64,000 nucleotides of DNA, from NCBI GenBank assembly GCA_044224925.1, contig JBGAJM010000001.1, positions 248,001 through 312,000 on the forward strand. The letters are read 5' to 3'. Position numbers and translations under genes: made by a program. The stretch comes from Kapaibacterium sp044224925 (GTDB lineage Bacteria > Bacteroidota > Ignavibacteria > Kapaibacteriales > Kapaibacteriaceae). Positions 32,768 to 42,197 of the stretch are shown piece after piece. The notes under the pieces are model-generated. The model had not been told where the DNA came from and searched no databases. It was given only the letters and a program-made list of their open reading frames with translations. The first letter of the stretch is position 1. Every line of letters starts with the position of its first letter.

Positions 32768-34180
32768 ATGAATGGTGTTAATTTGTGCGACATGTCGAAC
32801 GAAAATACACCACATCGACCACGCGTTGCGATCACGACCCTTGGTTGCAAACTGAACTATGCCGAGTCGTCGGCGCTGCGCGAGCAGTTCCTACAGGATG
32901 GATACAACGTCGTGCCGTTTGGCGACGATGCCGATGTGGTGGTGGTGAACACGTGCACCGTAACGGAACGCGCCGATGCAGAGTGTCGATCGCTCGTCCG
33001 ACGTGGACTCCGACGTTCACCCAACGCACGCGTGGCCATCACCGGCTGCTATGCCCAATTGCAGCCCGAACGCCTTGCATCGATCGATGGTGTGTCGCTT
33101 GTGGTCGGACAAGCACAGAAGCAGCAGATCCCGACGCTCTTGCGCCAGTCGGACGCCGAGAGTGGTCCACGCATCCTCGTTGATGAATTCACGGATGACG
33201 TGCCGTTCTCGATGGCGAGATCCACCGACTCTGATACACGGACGCGTGCGTTTCTCAAGATCCAGGACGGATGTGATTACAATTGCACGTTCTGTACGAT
33301 CCCGCTTGCACGCGGTCCGGGACGTTCTCTTGCCATCGATCACATCCTCGACGAAGTGGATGCACTCGAGGCGGAAGGGTATCAGGAAGTGGTCCTCACT
33401 GGCGTGAACGTTGGCGAGTATGCCACACCGAACGGCGATCGTTTCGTCGATGTACTACGTGCTCTTCGCGATCGTGCACCGAGATTTCGCATCCGCATCT
33501 CGTCGATCGAACCGAACACGCTGCGTGCCGATGTGATCGATGTGCTTGCTTCGTCCGACATCTTCTGCGACCATGTGCACGTTCCGCTGCAAAGTGGCTC
33601 TGCAACGATCTTGCAGGCCATGAAGCGTCGCTATAATCCGGAGAAGTATCGAGCGACCATCGACGCCGTACATACGGCCATGCCATCCGCTGCCATCGGC
33701 ATCGATGTCATCGTCGGCTTCCCTGGCGAGACCGATGCGTTGTTCGAAGAATCGTATCACTTCCTCGCATCGCTTCCGTTCTCGTATCTGCATGTGTTCA
33801 CGTACAGCGAGCGCGAGAACACGCCGGCCGCCTCCTTTGGTGCGCGTGTTCCATCGTCGGTACGTCATGCACGCACGGCCAGATTACGAGCACTCTCCGA
33901 AGAGCGACGGAGTGCGTTCCATCGCATGGTTGCCCACACCGAGCATGTGGTGATCCCCGAAGCCTTTGATACGGAGCGTGGAGTTTATCCCGGGTGGACA
34001 GAGAACTACGTCCGCGTGGTCATCACCTCGAACGAACCACTCCTCCATGTTCCGTACGTGGTGCATGTTGGTGATCCCGTCGACGCAAATGCATCTGCGA
34101 TGCATGCCACCATCCTCCGTCCACTCCATGCCGACCGTGTCGCCTTGCATCCCTTCCACATTCCTATTGCCATTGCATGA
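32768..34180 (+). CDS. mtaB: tRNA (t6A37) methylthiotransferase MtaB
   Basis: A 470-residue radical-SAM enzyme that adds a methylthio group to t6A37 of ANN-decoding tRNAs. N-terminal cluster cysteines are in TTLGCKLNYAES, VVVNTCTVTERAD and ITGCYAQL. The radical-SAM motif is GCDYNCTFCTIP. GCKLNYAES and CTVTERAD distinguish MtaB from MiaB and RimO. Three starts compete: ATG 32768, GTG 32774 (AGGAG 6 nt upstream) and ATG 32792 (a near -7 box, TTAATTTG, 6 nt upstream). The stop overlaps the M55 gene by 4 bp. Confidence 0.93.
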   Translation: MNGVNLCDMSNENTPHRPRVAITTLGCKLNYAESSALREQFLQDGYNVVPFGDDADVVVVNTCTVTERADAECRSLVRRGLRRSPNARVAITGCYAQLQPERLASIDGVSLVVGQAQKQQIPTLLRQSDAESGPRILVDEFTDDVPFSMARSTDSDTRTRAFLKIQDGCDYNCTFCTIPLARGPGRSLAIDHILDEVDALEAEGYQEVVLTGVNVGEYATPNGDRFVDVLRALRDRAPRFRIRISSIEPNTLRADVIDVLASSDIFCDHVHVPLQSGSATILQAMKRRYNPEKYRATIDAVHTAMPSAAIGIDVIVGFPGETDALFEESYHFLASLPFSYLHVFTYSERENTPAASFGARVPSSVRHARTARLRALSEERRSAFHRMVAHTEHVVIPEAFDTERGVYPGWTENYVRVVITSNEPLLHVPYVVHVGDPVDANASAMHATILRPLHADRVALHPFHIPIAIA

Positions 34181-35025
34181 AGTACTTCCTAGCGGTCGAC
34201 CTTGAAGGAGCGACGGGTGTCGTGCATCACGACCAGTTAATGCCCGACGGACGTGGCTATGCCGCTGCACAACGGTGGCTCACGGGCGACATCAATGCGG
34301 CCATTCGCGGGATCTGTGCGGCCGACGCGGCGGCAGAGATCGTGGTGGGAGACGGACACGGCATCATGCGCAACGTCCTGCTCGACGAGCTGGATGATCG
34401 TGCCATGCTCGTCGTCGGTCCGGGTCGCTACGAGAACAAGCCGCTCTGTCAGTGCGAGGGCATCGACGCCTCCTTCGACCTCGGCATGCTCATCGGCTTC
34501 CACACTCGAGCCGGCACGCCGGGCGGATTGCTCGCCCACACGTTCGTGGGAAGCACCATTTGCGATCTATCGTTGAATGGCAGGGTGGCAGGGGAGGCCG
34601 AGATCGATGCGGCCATCATGGCATCGTATGGTGTTCCCGTTGGACTCATCGTTGGCAATAGCGACCTCGAACCGGAAGTGCGCGCATGGGACCCAACGGT
34701 GACGTTCTATGCGACGAAGACCACACTTGGCCCGACAGCCGGTATCTGCAAGACGCCACGTCGCACCGCACGCGAGATCGAAGAGATCGCCCGACAGGTC
34801 GTCGAGCGCCGCACGTTCTCGTTGCGCGAGAATCCTGCAACGACAACACTCACGGCCACACTGTATCGACGGGAGATGCTCGACCGTGCGGCCACGGTGA
34901 ATGGTGTGCAACTCGTTGACGATCGCACGTTCTCCGTCACGCATGCCAACGCCGCCGAGGCATTCCGCATGTTCTGGAATGCCATCACGCGCACGCTCGA
35001 AGATCCGCAACCTTGGTTGAAGTGA
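34177..35025 (+). CDS. M55-family D-aminopeptidase (DppA-like)
   Basis: A 282-residue zinc aminopeptidase. It opens MKYFLAVDLEGATGVV with metal ligands D8 and E10. VVGDGHGIMRNVL, LIGFHTRAG and LAHTFVGS supply the conserved His and Asp residues. DppA-type enzymes form decamers and release D-amino acids from short D-peptides such as cell-wall fragments. It is coupled to mtaB by a 4-bp overlap and ends back to back with the globin gene. Confidence 0.9.
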   Translation: MKYFLAVDLEGATGVVHHDQLMPDGRGYAAAQRWLTGDINAAIRGICAADAAAEIVVGDGHGIMRNVLLDELDDRAMLVVGPGRYENKPLCQCEGIDASFDLGMLIGFHTRAGTPGGLLAHTFVGSTICDLSLNGRVAGEAEIDAAIMASYGVPVGLIVGNSDLEPEVRAWDPTVTFYATKTTLGPTAGICKTPRRTAREIEEIARQVVERRTFSLRENPATTTLTATLYRREMLDRAATVNGVQLVDDRTFSVTHANAAEAFRMFWNAITRTLEDPQPWLK

Positions 35026-35436
35026 TCAGGCCTCGACCATGGCCTCGGACATCGTCGTCGCAATCGCGTGATACGCCGCAAGCCAGGCCGTTTGTGTCTC
35101 GGGCGTGAAATCCTTGCCCAGTCCTTGTTCCAGCGTCCAGATCAGCGAGGCACCAACAATGCTGAATTGCTCCGTGGTGACGCCGTACGACATGTGTCGC
35201 TGACCCAATGAGAGCAGCATTGTGCGCATCGTCTCGGGATCTTTCAGCGAGGCCACGACCATTCCCAACATCATCATGAGCTTCTTCTTTTGCTCCGTCA
35301 TATCGTCGGGGAAAAGGGGACGCAGCTCGGGCGCCAAGGTGAAGAGGCGCTCATAGAACAGCGTGGCGGCCGCATCGGCAATGGTGCGAACCTTGGAGAA
35401 GCTTGTTTGGATCAGTGCTACGTGGGTGTCCGTCAT
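35026..35436 (-). CDS. Single-domain haemoglobin (Vgb-type globin)
   Basis: A 136-residue globin fold. SFSKVRTIADAAATLFYERL is helix A/B, and LAPELRPLFP is the CD region. The proximal histidine is H81 in SLGQRHMSYGV, followed by VGASLIWTLEQGLG in helix G. Length and motifs match Vitreoscilla-type single-domain globins, which bind O2/NO. The ATG at 35436 was preferred over an upstream start without similarity. No flavoreductase domain is present. Confidence 0.88.
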   Translation of the reverse strand: MTDTHVALIQTSFSKVRTIADAAATLFYERLFTLAPELRPLFPDDMTEQKKKLMMMLGMVVASLKDPETMRTMLLSLGQRHMSYGVTTEQFSIVGASLIWTLEQGLGKDFTPETQTAWLAAYHAIATTMSEAMVEA

Positions 35437-35490
35437 GGAAGGCTCCGAATGAATGATGTACAAACATCGGATGCGCAACTCACCGCGGAC

Positions 35491-37605
35491 TCACCGCTTC
35501 GTCACCAGTGTTGCAATGGTGGAGGGCGGCAGGGAATTGTATTCGCGCTGATAGGCCTTCTTGGCCGATTCGAACACGCGCTCGGCGTCCGATGAACGTC
35601 CGGTGCGCAGAAGCTCGGAGATAAGCACCTCGTACGCTTCCTCATACGTGTCGTCCAGTTGCAGGACGCGACGAACCGCCGCCGTCCCGTCTGTTGTGTT
35701 GCCCGCATCGAAGTGTAGCTGCGACAGCTCGAGAAGGGCCTCGATACAGCGCTCCTTGCATTCATCGCGCATGGGAGCTGTCCAGTCATCGTACCGATCG
35801 TCCGGCAGCAGATCTCCCGTATAGAGCTGCGTTGCCGCCGTGAGCATGGAGATCTGCTGCTCTGTTGACGTGGCGTTCCGTCGCTCATCCAGTGTGGTAA
35901 GGAACGTGAACAGATCGATCTCGGCCGCGTCCTTGAAGTCAAGCAGATACGCACCATCGCGGAACACAAGGTAGGACGAGGGTTGCCGTGGCTTCAGATG
36001 CGGCTCGAGTGCAGTGCGAATGAACGACACGGAGTTCTGCAACGTAGGGATGCATGCATCTACATCGGCATCCTCTCCCCACAAGGCCGTGATGATCTCT
36101 TCGGGGGTCACGGACCGACGGTAGCGCAACAACAGGTACTTGAACACATCGCGTGCCTTCTTGCGCTTCCATTGCTCGGGCGAGATCTCTTCGCCATTCC
36201 TGCGCACAACGAACGAACCGAACGTGGTGATCGTAAAGGACGGTGTGCGTGTCGACGTGATCGCAGGGACCGGTGCGATCGGTGCTGCAATGGGCTTGGG
36301 AGGCGGCGGGGCGGGGATCGCTGGTGACGTCGAGAAGAGAAGATCGAGCGTTGGCAGATCGGATCCGCGACGTGGAAGTTCGCGCGAACGGAATCGTTCC
36401 AATGCCTCAGTGATAGCTTCATTGGAAAAGACATGCACGGAGAGTCGTTGCAAGAGCAACTGATAGCGTGCGGCCGACGTTGCGTCGCCGCGCGCATCGG
36501 CCAACGTGACGCGCGCCGCATAGATGTCCAGCGCTGTTTGCGGTTCCGTGGACTCGTCGGCAACGATCGTCGTCAGGAGTGCATCGGCATCGTCGAGCAA
36601 TCCCATGTGAATGAGAATGCTCACCTTGATCAGTGTTGCCGCGGCAAGACCCAATGTGTAGTTGCCGGTTGTGAAGATGTCGATCACTTGATCGACCAGC
36701 TTGAGCGCATCGTCGTACTTGCCGCCATCACGATAAGCAACGGCAAGCGAGGTGTAGACGAAGCCTTGACCGATCTTCGAGCCACCTTGCTGATAGAAGG
36801 CTGCCGCTTCGGTGAAGTAGTGCAAGGCAGCGCCTACATCACCACTGCGATAGTAGGCATCGCCTACACAGCCGAGCATGTCGGCCTGGGGGAGTGGACC
36901 GTGAACACGTCGCGAGACATCCAATCCGCGCACACCGTATTCGATGGCGCGTGGCAGCATGCCGAGTCGTGTATGGATGATGCACAAACTCTTGAAGGCC
37001 GATGCCTTCTGTCCATCGTTCGGTTCCGCATCCAACAGCGTCAGCGACTCATACGCATACTCCATCGCCTTGGCATACATGCCCGTATGGATGTAGTGCA
37101 ACGTCAGTCGATTGCAGCAGTTGATCGCACCGTACACATCGTTGATGGCCTCGTACGAGCGCAGTGCCTTCTCGAGCATGTGTGCGGCATCGGAGAATCG
37201 ACGTGCTTTGCCGAGCGCTTCGCCGTAGCGAAGGTAGACCTTCACCACTCCGTCAATGGAGTGTTCCTGCAGGATGGCAATGGCCCGTTCGAAGTAGGAG
37301 AGCGAGGACGTGACGTCGGTGAGCGCCATGGACGTACGACCCAACAGGTAGAGCAGGTCGGCCTCTTCACGAGGTGCCTTTCCGGCAGCGGCGGCAAGGG
37401 CCCGTTCGGCGATGGTCACCGTTTGGTCCTGCTGTCCTTTCGAGAAATGATATTCGGCCAGCACCACATGGGCCTTGGCGATCAGGGCAACGTCACCCGT
37501 TGCCTCGGCATCGAAGACGCATGCCAGGATCTGCGCTCGCACTCCCTCGTCGATGGGGGAAGCACGAAGCGACTCCCGGAGTTCATGGAGCCGCTGTTCG
37601 ATCAC
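35491..37605 (-). CDS. TPR regulator with C-terminal SARP-type winged helix and BTAD domain
   Basis: A 704-residue cytoplasmic protein. Residues about 10-400 are TPR helices (SLSYFERAIAILQEHSID; DAAHMLEKALRSYEAINDVY; YAKAMEYAYESLTLLDAEP). A proline-rich linker (IPAPPPPKPIAAPIAPVP) leads to an OmpR-like winged helix (WKRKKARDVFKYLLLRYRR; TPEEIITALWGE) and a BTAD helical domain (YDDWTAPMRDECKERCIEAL). In SARP regulators the DNA-binding domain is usually N-terminal; here it follows the TPRs. The targets are unknown. It has a GTG start overlapping the M48 gene stop (GTGA). Confidence 0.85.
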   Translation of the reverse strand: MIEQRLHELRESLRASPIDEGVRAQILACVFDAEATGDVALIAKAHVVLAEYHFSKGQQDQTVTIAERALAAAAGKAPREEADLLYLLGRTSMALTDVTSSLSYFERAIAILQEHSIDGVVKVYLRYGEALGKARRFSDAAHMLEKALRSYEAINDVYGAINCCNRLTLHYIHTGMYAKAMEYAYESLTLLDAEPNDGQKASAFKSLCIIHTRLGMLPRAIEYGVRGLDVSRRVHGPLPQADMLGCVGDAYYRSGDVGAALHYFTEAAAFYQQGGSKIGQGFVYTSLAVAYRDGGKYDDALKLVDQVIDIFTTGNYTLGLAAATLIKVSILIHMGLLDDADALLTTIVADESTEPQTALDIYAARVTLADARGDATSAARYQLLLQRLSVHVFSNEAITEALERFRSRELPRRGSDLPTLDLLFSTSPAIPAPPPPKPIAAPIAPVPAITSTRTPSFTITTFGSFVVRRNGEEISPEQWKRKKARDVFKYLLLRYRRSVTPEEIITALWGEDADVDACIPTLQNSVSFIRTALEPHLKPRQPSSYLVFRDGAYLLDFKDAAEIDLFTFLTTLDERRNATSTEQQISMLTAATQLYTGDLLPDDRYDDWTAPMRDECKERCIEALLELSQLHFDAGNTTDGTAAVRRVLQLDDTYEEAYEVLISELLRTGRSSDAERVFESAKKAYQREYNSLPPSTIATLVTKR

Positions 37606-38405
37606 AGGTTCTTCTTGAAGTCTGCGTAGCCACGCGCGTTCAATTGTGCCTCGGTTGGAGGTGCGATGTTCGCAGAGCGCAGACGCGCATTCGTGGCATC
37701 GATGCGATCCTGCGGCAGAGGATGCGAGCTCAGAAGTCGTTCGATACTGCTGCCTCCCCGCCCTTTCACCTTCTCAAAGAAGTAGATGATGGAACCCGGA
37801 TACCATTGCGTGGAGCGAAGGTACTTGAAGCTGTATTCGTCGGCTTCGGTCTCGTCGGATCGTGAGTTCTGAAGCAGGCCAAGTCCGGTGAACATGTTAG
37901 CGGCCAGGGCGATGTTACTGTTCGTGTTCTTGCCAAGGGCCATGTCTGTCATCGTCTGTAACCCAAGCTGTGTGGTCATGCGGTTCGTGCTATGGCGACG
38001 TTCGGCATGGGCGATCTCGTGACCCAACACACCTGCCAGCGATGCTTCATTGTCGAGCATCTTGAGGAGTCCGGTATACACGTAGATGTATCCGCCCGGT
38101 GTGCAGAAGGCATTCACGGTGTTATCGTCCTTGATGATCTCGACCTGATAGTTGAAGGTGCCGCGATACTTCACGTCAGGTGCCGTGATGATCTTGTTCA
38201 CGATCGACTGCACGTAGGATCGTGCCACGGCATTGTTCAGGATGGGGTACTGTTTCGTATCGGCACGGATCTGCTGATCGAACTGTTTACCAAGCTTCTG
38301 GTCTTCTGATACGGGAAAGATGTTGAAGGCGCCGCACATGGTAAGGGTGAGCGAGGCAACGATGGCGGAAAGGACGGTGAGCAGACGGGTGGAACGTACG
38401 TTCAT
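37602..38405 (-). CDS. M48-family zinc metalloprotease
   Basis: A 267-residue exported peptidase with an N-terminal hydrophobic segment ending LTMC (Cys24). This could be a lipobox, though Met at -1 is atypical. HEIAH at 129-133 is the zinc motif, and SDETEADEYSFKYL supplies the third ligand Glu. NAFCTPGGYIYVYTGLL is the conserved edge strand. It resembles BepA/LoiP-type envelope quality-control proteases. It overlaps truA upstream and the TPR regulator downstream by 4 bp each. Confidence 0.9.
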   Translation of the reverse strand: MNVRSTRLLTVLSAIVASLTLTMCGAFNIFPVSEDQKLGKQFDQQIRADTKQYPILNNAVARSYVQSIVNKIITAPDVKYRGTFNYQVEIIKDDNTVNAFCTPGGYIYVYTGLLKMLDNEASLAGVLGHEIAHAERRHSTNRMTTQLGLQTMTDMALGKNTNSNIALAANMFTGLGLLQNSRSDETEADEYSFKYLRSTQWYPGSIIYFFEKVKGRGGSSIERLLSSHPLPQDRIDATNARLRSANIAPPTEAQLNARGYADFKKNL

Positions 38406-39178
38406 GGGTGAGCCGGATGATAGCGATGGAAGATCTCGTTCGGATAGTGGACCGTTGTCAAGCAGAGTCCTTGGGGTGGCGCGAGTTCGCTGCAACCGGA
38501 CCGATCGAGGGCCAGGAGTGCGGTACGAACGTCGTCCACCGTCCTGCGTGACAGTGCCACGTCCATCATGGTTCCAACAATACTGCGCACCATCGAGTAG
38601 ACAAAGCGGTTGGCGCGAATGCGCACAAGGCTTCCACCCTCGGTTTCGCTCACATTGCAGTCCATGACGTTGCAAATATACGTGCGGCAATCGGCTCGGA
38701 ACTTGGAGAACGTCGTGAAGTCGTGCTCACCGCGAAACACCACGGCAGCGGCCGCTAGAAGGTCGTGGTCATAGGGCTTCTTCGGACACCACGAGAAGCG
38801 TTCGTAGAACACCGAATGCTCATCGCTGATGGTGTAGCTGTACTCGCGCCAGTTGGCATCGTAGCGTGCGTGGAAGGACGCGTCCACGTCTTCCGCCGCG
38901 CGAACGCGGATGTCGGCCGGGAGGTGGGTGTTCAGAGCCAGGGCGATCTTGTTCGTTGGGATGGCATGACCGTCCTCGATCAGCATGTGCGCCACCTGTC
39001 CGCGTGCATGCACCCCCGAATCCGTCCGCCCCGACCCCACGATCTGCGTCGGCACACCGAACGTCTCGCTCACCGCTTGCTCCACCACGCCCTGTACCGT
39101 CCGCACATTCGGCTGGCGTTGCCATCCGGCGTAGTTGGTTCCGTCGTATTCGAGGAGGAGGGCGAGAGGGCGTAGCAT
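38402..39178 (-). CDS. truA: tRNA pseudouridine(38-40) synthase TruA
   Basis: A 258-residue pseudouridine synthase acting on positions 38-40 of the tRNA anticodon arm. It has LEYDGTNYAGWQRQPNVRTV and the catalytic Asp53 in GSGRTDSGVHARGQ; later blocks are LPADIRVRAAEDVDASFHAR and NRFVYSMVRSIVGTM. Normal length. A perfect -7 box lies 4 nt before its ATG, so it may be leaderless. It heads a truA-M48-TPR regulator operon. Confidence 0.96.
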   Translation of the reverse strand: MLRPLALLLEYDGTNYAGWQRQPNVRTVQGVVEQAVSETFGVPTQIVGSGRTDSGVHARGQVAHMLIEDGHAIPTNKIALALNTHLPADIRVRAAEDVDASFHARYDANWREYSYTISDEHSVFYERFSWCPKKPYDHDLLAAAAVVFRGEHDFTTFSKFRADCRTYICNVMDCNVSETEGGSLVRIRANRFVYSMVRSIVGTMMDVALSRRTVDDVRTALLALDRSGCSELAPPQGLCLTTVHYPNEIFHRYHPAHP

Positions 39179-39182
39179 GGCA

Positions 39183-39190
39183 CAAAGTTA
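39183..39190 (-). promoter_or_regulatory. -7 box 4 nt before truA
   Basis: On the minus strand TAACTTTG, a perfect TAnnTTTG, with 4 nt (39179-39182) to the ATG. No Shine-Dalgarno can fit. No TTG at -33 is evident. Confidence 0.45.
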
Positions 39191-39209
39191 GGACGAAGAG
39201 CAGAACTTT

Positions 39210-39368
39210 GTGCGACACGAGGAGAACGTCTTCGGCGTGCGACACTCAGAAACTTCGTGCGACACTAAGACGTGCGACACTAAGACGTGCGACGATAAGA
39301 CGCGTGACACTAAGACGTGCGACACTCAGAAACTTCGTGCGACACTAAGTCGTGCGACGATAGGACAC
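39210..39368 (+). repeat. Tandem array of GTGCGACAC units (array 1)
   Basis: GTGCGACAC or one-base variants occur at 39210, 39237, 39257, 39272, 39287, 39317, 39337 and 39352, with 6-18 bp between them. A 33-bp block (39237-39269) is repeated exactly at 39317-39349. The array fills the spacer between truA and the nucleotidyltransferase gene (39179-39397), which has no other gene. Confidence 0.92.
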
Positions 39369-39397
39369 TCGTACCCACATTATGAATGTGGCGGTTG

Positions 39398-40192
39398 TCA
39401 TCGATGCGAACTAAATTCCTCAATCGCCTCTCGCAGCAACACATCCAGTGGCTCCGTACGCGGCCGCTCAGGTGGAGTGATCGTGTTAAGATGTGAGCGA
39501 TGGCTCTTGATCTTCTGTTCAAGGTAATCGTTCAGAAGTTGGATACGTGGTTCTTCATCTTGTTCTACTGATGTCATTTTGCGTGCGAGTAGATCTTCAA
39601 TTGCAGTCTTCACGAGGGGGTCCGACACCTGCGTTTGGAGCAGCACATCGAACTCCATGGGTGCATTTGAGTTTCGCTGAATGATCCAATCGCATGCAAG
39701 GACAGGACGGAGGACGTAGAAGTATTTCTTCAAGCGAACCAAGTCGTTCTGGAGGTACTTCTGAAAGTGACCTTCGGCCATGTGTAGATAGTGATTCAGA
39801 CACGAGATCGGGTTGAAGTGGTCTGCAACCATAGCTCGCATTCTTTCAGCTGTTGGACCCTTCTCGAGATAGACGATCGGACTTTGAAGCCACTCCAGTA
39901 ACTGAGGGTTCGACGCATTGAAGAGTCGCAGTGTCTTACGAAGTTCCCAACCTGAAAGGTCGATATCTTCCGGAAGCATCTCGCTGTGATTGTCCTTCCC
40001 ATCTACAATGCTCAAGTACCACTCACGCGGATGCACGTAGATATAGCGGACGTCCCAATCACTATCGGGCGAAGCAAAGCCCCAGGCACGACTACCACTT
40101 TCGATGGCGTACAGGATCTTGATGTTCTGTTTCACCTCGAGCTTCTTCAGTTCGCTTATGATTGTCTCTTTCATGTGCGGAGGATTGTTCAT
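39398..40192 (-). CDS. RlaP/YcgL-type nucleotidyltransferase
   Basis: A 264-residue protein with the minimal nucleotidyltransferase motif G-S-R-x(8)-D-x-D: YAIESGSRAWGFASPDSDWD, then VRYIYVHPREWYLS. This matches the RlaP-like family (DNA polymerase beta superfamily), linked in some bacteria to RNA repair with RNA ligase genes. No ligase is adjacent here. The C-terminal half is helical (CLNHYLHMAEGHFQKYLQ). The nucleotide substrate is unknown. Upstream ATG at 40192 used; ATG at 40174 is possible. It is the first gene inside the array-bounded region. Confidence 0.8.
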   Translation of the reverse strand: MNNPPHMKETIISELKKLEVKQNIKILYAIESGSRAWGFASPDSDWDVRYIYVHPREWYLSIVDGKDNHSEMLPEDIDLSGWELRKTLRLFNASNPQLLEWLQSPIVYLEKGPTAERMRAMVADHFNPISCLNHYLHMAEGHFQKYLQNDLVRLKKYFYVLRPVLACDWIIQRNSNAPMEFDVLLQTQVSDPLVKTAIEDLLARKMTSVEQDEEPRIQLLNDYLEQKIKSHRSHLNTITPPERPRTEPLDVLLREAIEEFSSHR

Positions 40193-40384
40193 GAATGGTT
40201 CTGGGTTTTGTATTTATCAAGCGCGGTAGCAATGTACGACAATGCGATACTTAGATGCGATCATGAAGCTATGTTCTCAGCGCTCAGAAGTCTTGATCAG
40301 TAAGGCAGTGGATGAATCCCAAGTTGTCGTAATTTCATGTGCTCTACGTATCTATACATCGTTGGCGGATTCCGGAGGATTGGC

Positions 40385-40741
40385 ATGTACGGACTACCAA
40401 AAAACACCGACCTGAGTTTCTTCATCGGTCGTAATCCGATTTCTGTTTCATTTACGAGTTATGAAGTTATCATTGGTTTTGATGCTAACACGAGGTTGTC
40501 GATAACATCTCATTGTAGATTGACTTCACCTGAAGGCACTTTCTTTGTTATCGAACATTATTGTGCTCATGCTACTGAACTATGTACTCTGTTGGAAGCA
40601 ACTGTCACCGGCGCAGAAACTAATGGCAGTGACATTCTAACCTTGAGATTTGATAGCGGCTGGGTGCTTGAAGTCAAGGATGACAGTGAGCAATTCGAAT
40701 CGTTCGTTATCACAACACCATCAGGCTTAATAGTAGTGTGA
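40385..40741 (+). CDS. DUF6188-family protein, immunity-like
   Basis: A 118-residue protein starting MYGLPKNTDLSFFIGRNPI, the opening of DUF6188, with beta-rich continuation (VSFTSYEVIIGFDANTRLSI). This family is small, cytosolic and often found next to other immunity-type genes; its function is not established. GGAGG lies 6 nt before the ATG at 40385, which decides the start over a longer frame. The codon use and base composition are A+T-richer than flanking housekeeping genes, suggesting acquisition. Confidence 0.75.
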   Translation: MYGLPKNTDLSFFIGRNPISVSFTSYEVIIGFDANTRLSITSHCRLTSPEGTFFVIEHYCAHATELCTLLEATVTGAETNGSDILTLRFDSGWVLEVKDDSEQFESFVITTPSGLIVV

Positions 40742-40808
40742 TTGTTAGCAGCAAGTTTATCAATGAAAGAACCAAACATATGGACCAATTCATTTCACAG
40801 GTGAGTCA

Positions 40809-41420
40809 ATGAGCATAGTGAATTTGCTTTCATCGTTTCACGGGAATTCTGGTGCGTCTGAAGACGATGTGGCGAATGCCGAGATCGCACTTGGTTTCAA
40901 ATTGCCAGTCGATTGCAGGCAGTTTATGAAGGGCATGGATGGCGGTGAGGGGTTCATTGGAGAGGGCTCCTACTTGATGCTATGGAGCGTACGTGAATTG
41001 GCTGCATTAAATGTCGATTACGAAACTTCGCTCTATTGCCCGGGAGTCGTTCTAATCGGTTCGAGTGGTGGCGGCGAAGCGTTCGGCATGGATCGATTCG
41101 ATGGTGACATGAGATTCATTCGAGTGCCATTCATTGGCATGTCGAGGTCTTTGATCGAAGTCGAATCGACGTCGTTCGAAGGTTTTCTAGAGTCAATTGG
41201 TGAAAGTGATGAAGATGAATTCTATGAACGGCATGGTGAGGAACTGCGAGGCATGGAGATTTACGAGCTGCATCCAGTGATATTAGGGGGGAGTCCAAAT
41301 GACCCATCTAATAGGACTGCCGTAACAAGGGCTCAGCACATACAGTTGGTTCGGTATTGGAATCGAGAGATACAACAAATTCAAGAGCAAGAATCACATG
41401 GGTTATCTGATTCACAATAA
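40809..41420 (+). CDS. SMI1/KNR4 (SUKH) family protein, immunity-like
   Basis: A 203-residue protein. The SUKH core is visible: DDVANAEIALGFKLPVDCRQ, MDGGEGFIG, LMLWSVRELAALN, and VLIGSSGGGEAFGMDR. SUKH proteins are the most common immunity proteins of polymorphic toxin systems, blocking a cognate nuclease or deaminase. No toxin gene is adjacent. It follows the DUF6188 gene by 67 bp and is A+T-rich like it. Confidence 0.85.
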   Translation: MSIVNLLSSFHGNSGASEDDVANAEIALGFKLPVDCRQFMKGMDGGEGFIGEGSYLMLWSVRELAALNVDYETSLYCPGVVLIGSSGGGEAFGMDRFDGDMRFIRVPFIGMSRSLIEVESTSFEGFLESIGESDEDEFYERHGEELRGMEIYELHPVILGGSPNDPSNRTAVTRAQHIQLVRYWNREIQQIQEQESHGLSDSQ

Positions 41421-41512
41421 GTGAGTATATCGGCTTGGGACTATGAAAGAAAGGAGAGACTCCGCAAACACACCCCTGAGATTTCTACTTAACTCCTAAG
41501 GAGCAGAAAACA

Positions 41513-42148
41513 ATGGCCAATATTATCTTGGTTTTAATGTTTGTTGTTGGAAATACTGCTGCTGATGCTGCCCTCATTTTAACTTACATGACTGAGTACG
41601 TAGTTAGAGAACATCCCCAAAGATCACGGCTAATAGATGTGAGTCAAACGATTGTTGCGTGCTATCCAGTTAAAATTGAGATCAATAGCGAGGTGGGTCA
41701 TGCTACAATGATTGTGTGGAAGTCGATCTACGGCTCTATGAAAGTTAGAGACACATTGGTTTACAAATGGAGGCTATGGAAAGAACGGTTTAAGGTATTA
41801 GACCTCAATTCTAGGTACATTTTGTTCTTTTCAAAGGAGGTGCAAGATACTATCACGGATTACGATCTGCATGGGCTCGTTGGCACAATGCTGATTGATG
41901 AGAGTTACTTAACTGGAAAGATTGAGAATGGCGTTACAAAGAACATTCGTGACTCTATTGCCATTCATGGGTTTTATGACGTTGTTGTAGTCAATACAGA
42001 TCGTGAAATGTTGGGCTTTGAAAAAGAACAGACTGTACCAGTTAAATGTCTGCGTTCGCGACCGTATATGCTTGATATCTGTCGATGTGTATCATTTCAA
42101 CAGTTTGAGGATCAGGTGAAGGCCTATAAGACGAGTGAGACTAAGTGA
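41513..42148 (+). CDS. Unknown protein with N-terminal hydrophobic segment
   Basis: A 211-residue protein with a possible signal peptide (IILVLMFVVGNTAADAALI) and a mixed alpha/beta remainder (VGHATMIVWKSIYGSMKVRD; LFFSKEVQDTITDYDLHGLV). No family is recognised. AAGGAG lies 9 nt before the ATG, supporting translation. A+T-rich like the two preceding genes. Its placement after two immunity-like genes suggests a related accessory role, but nothing in the sequence shows it. Confidence 0.6.
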   Translation: MANIILVLMFVVGNTAADAALILTYMTEYVVREHPQRSRLIDVSQTIVACYPVKIEINSEVGHATMIVWKSIYGSMKVRDTLVYKWRLWKERFKVLDLNSRYILFFSKEVQDTITDYDLHGLVGTMLIDESYLTGKIENGVTKNIRDSIAIHGFYDVVVVNTDREMLGFEKEQTVPVKCLRSRPYMLDICRCVSFQQFEDQVKAYKTSETK

Positions 42149-42197
42149 TCAGGTCTTCCACCCATCTAATTGACTGTAGGTTCAATCTACGTCCCCC

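Noticed and set aside
39210..39368. Array 1 as a coding sequence
   Set aside because: Short frames through it have the periodic composition of the repeat, with no family similarity or Shine-Dalgarno.
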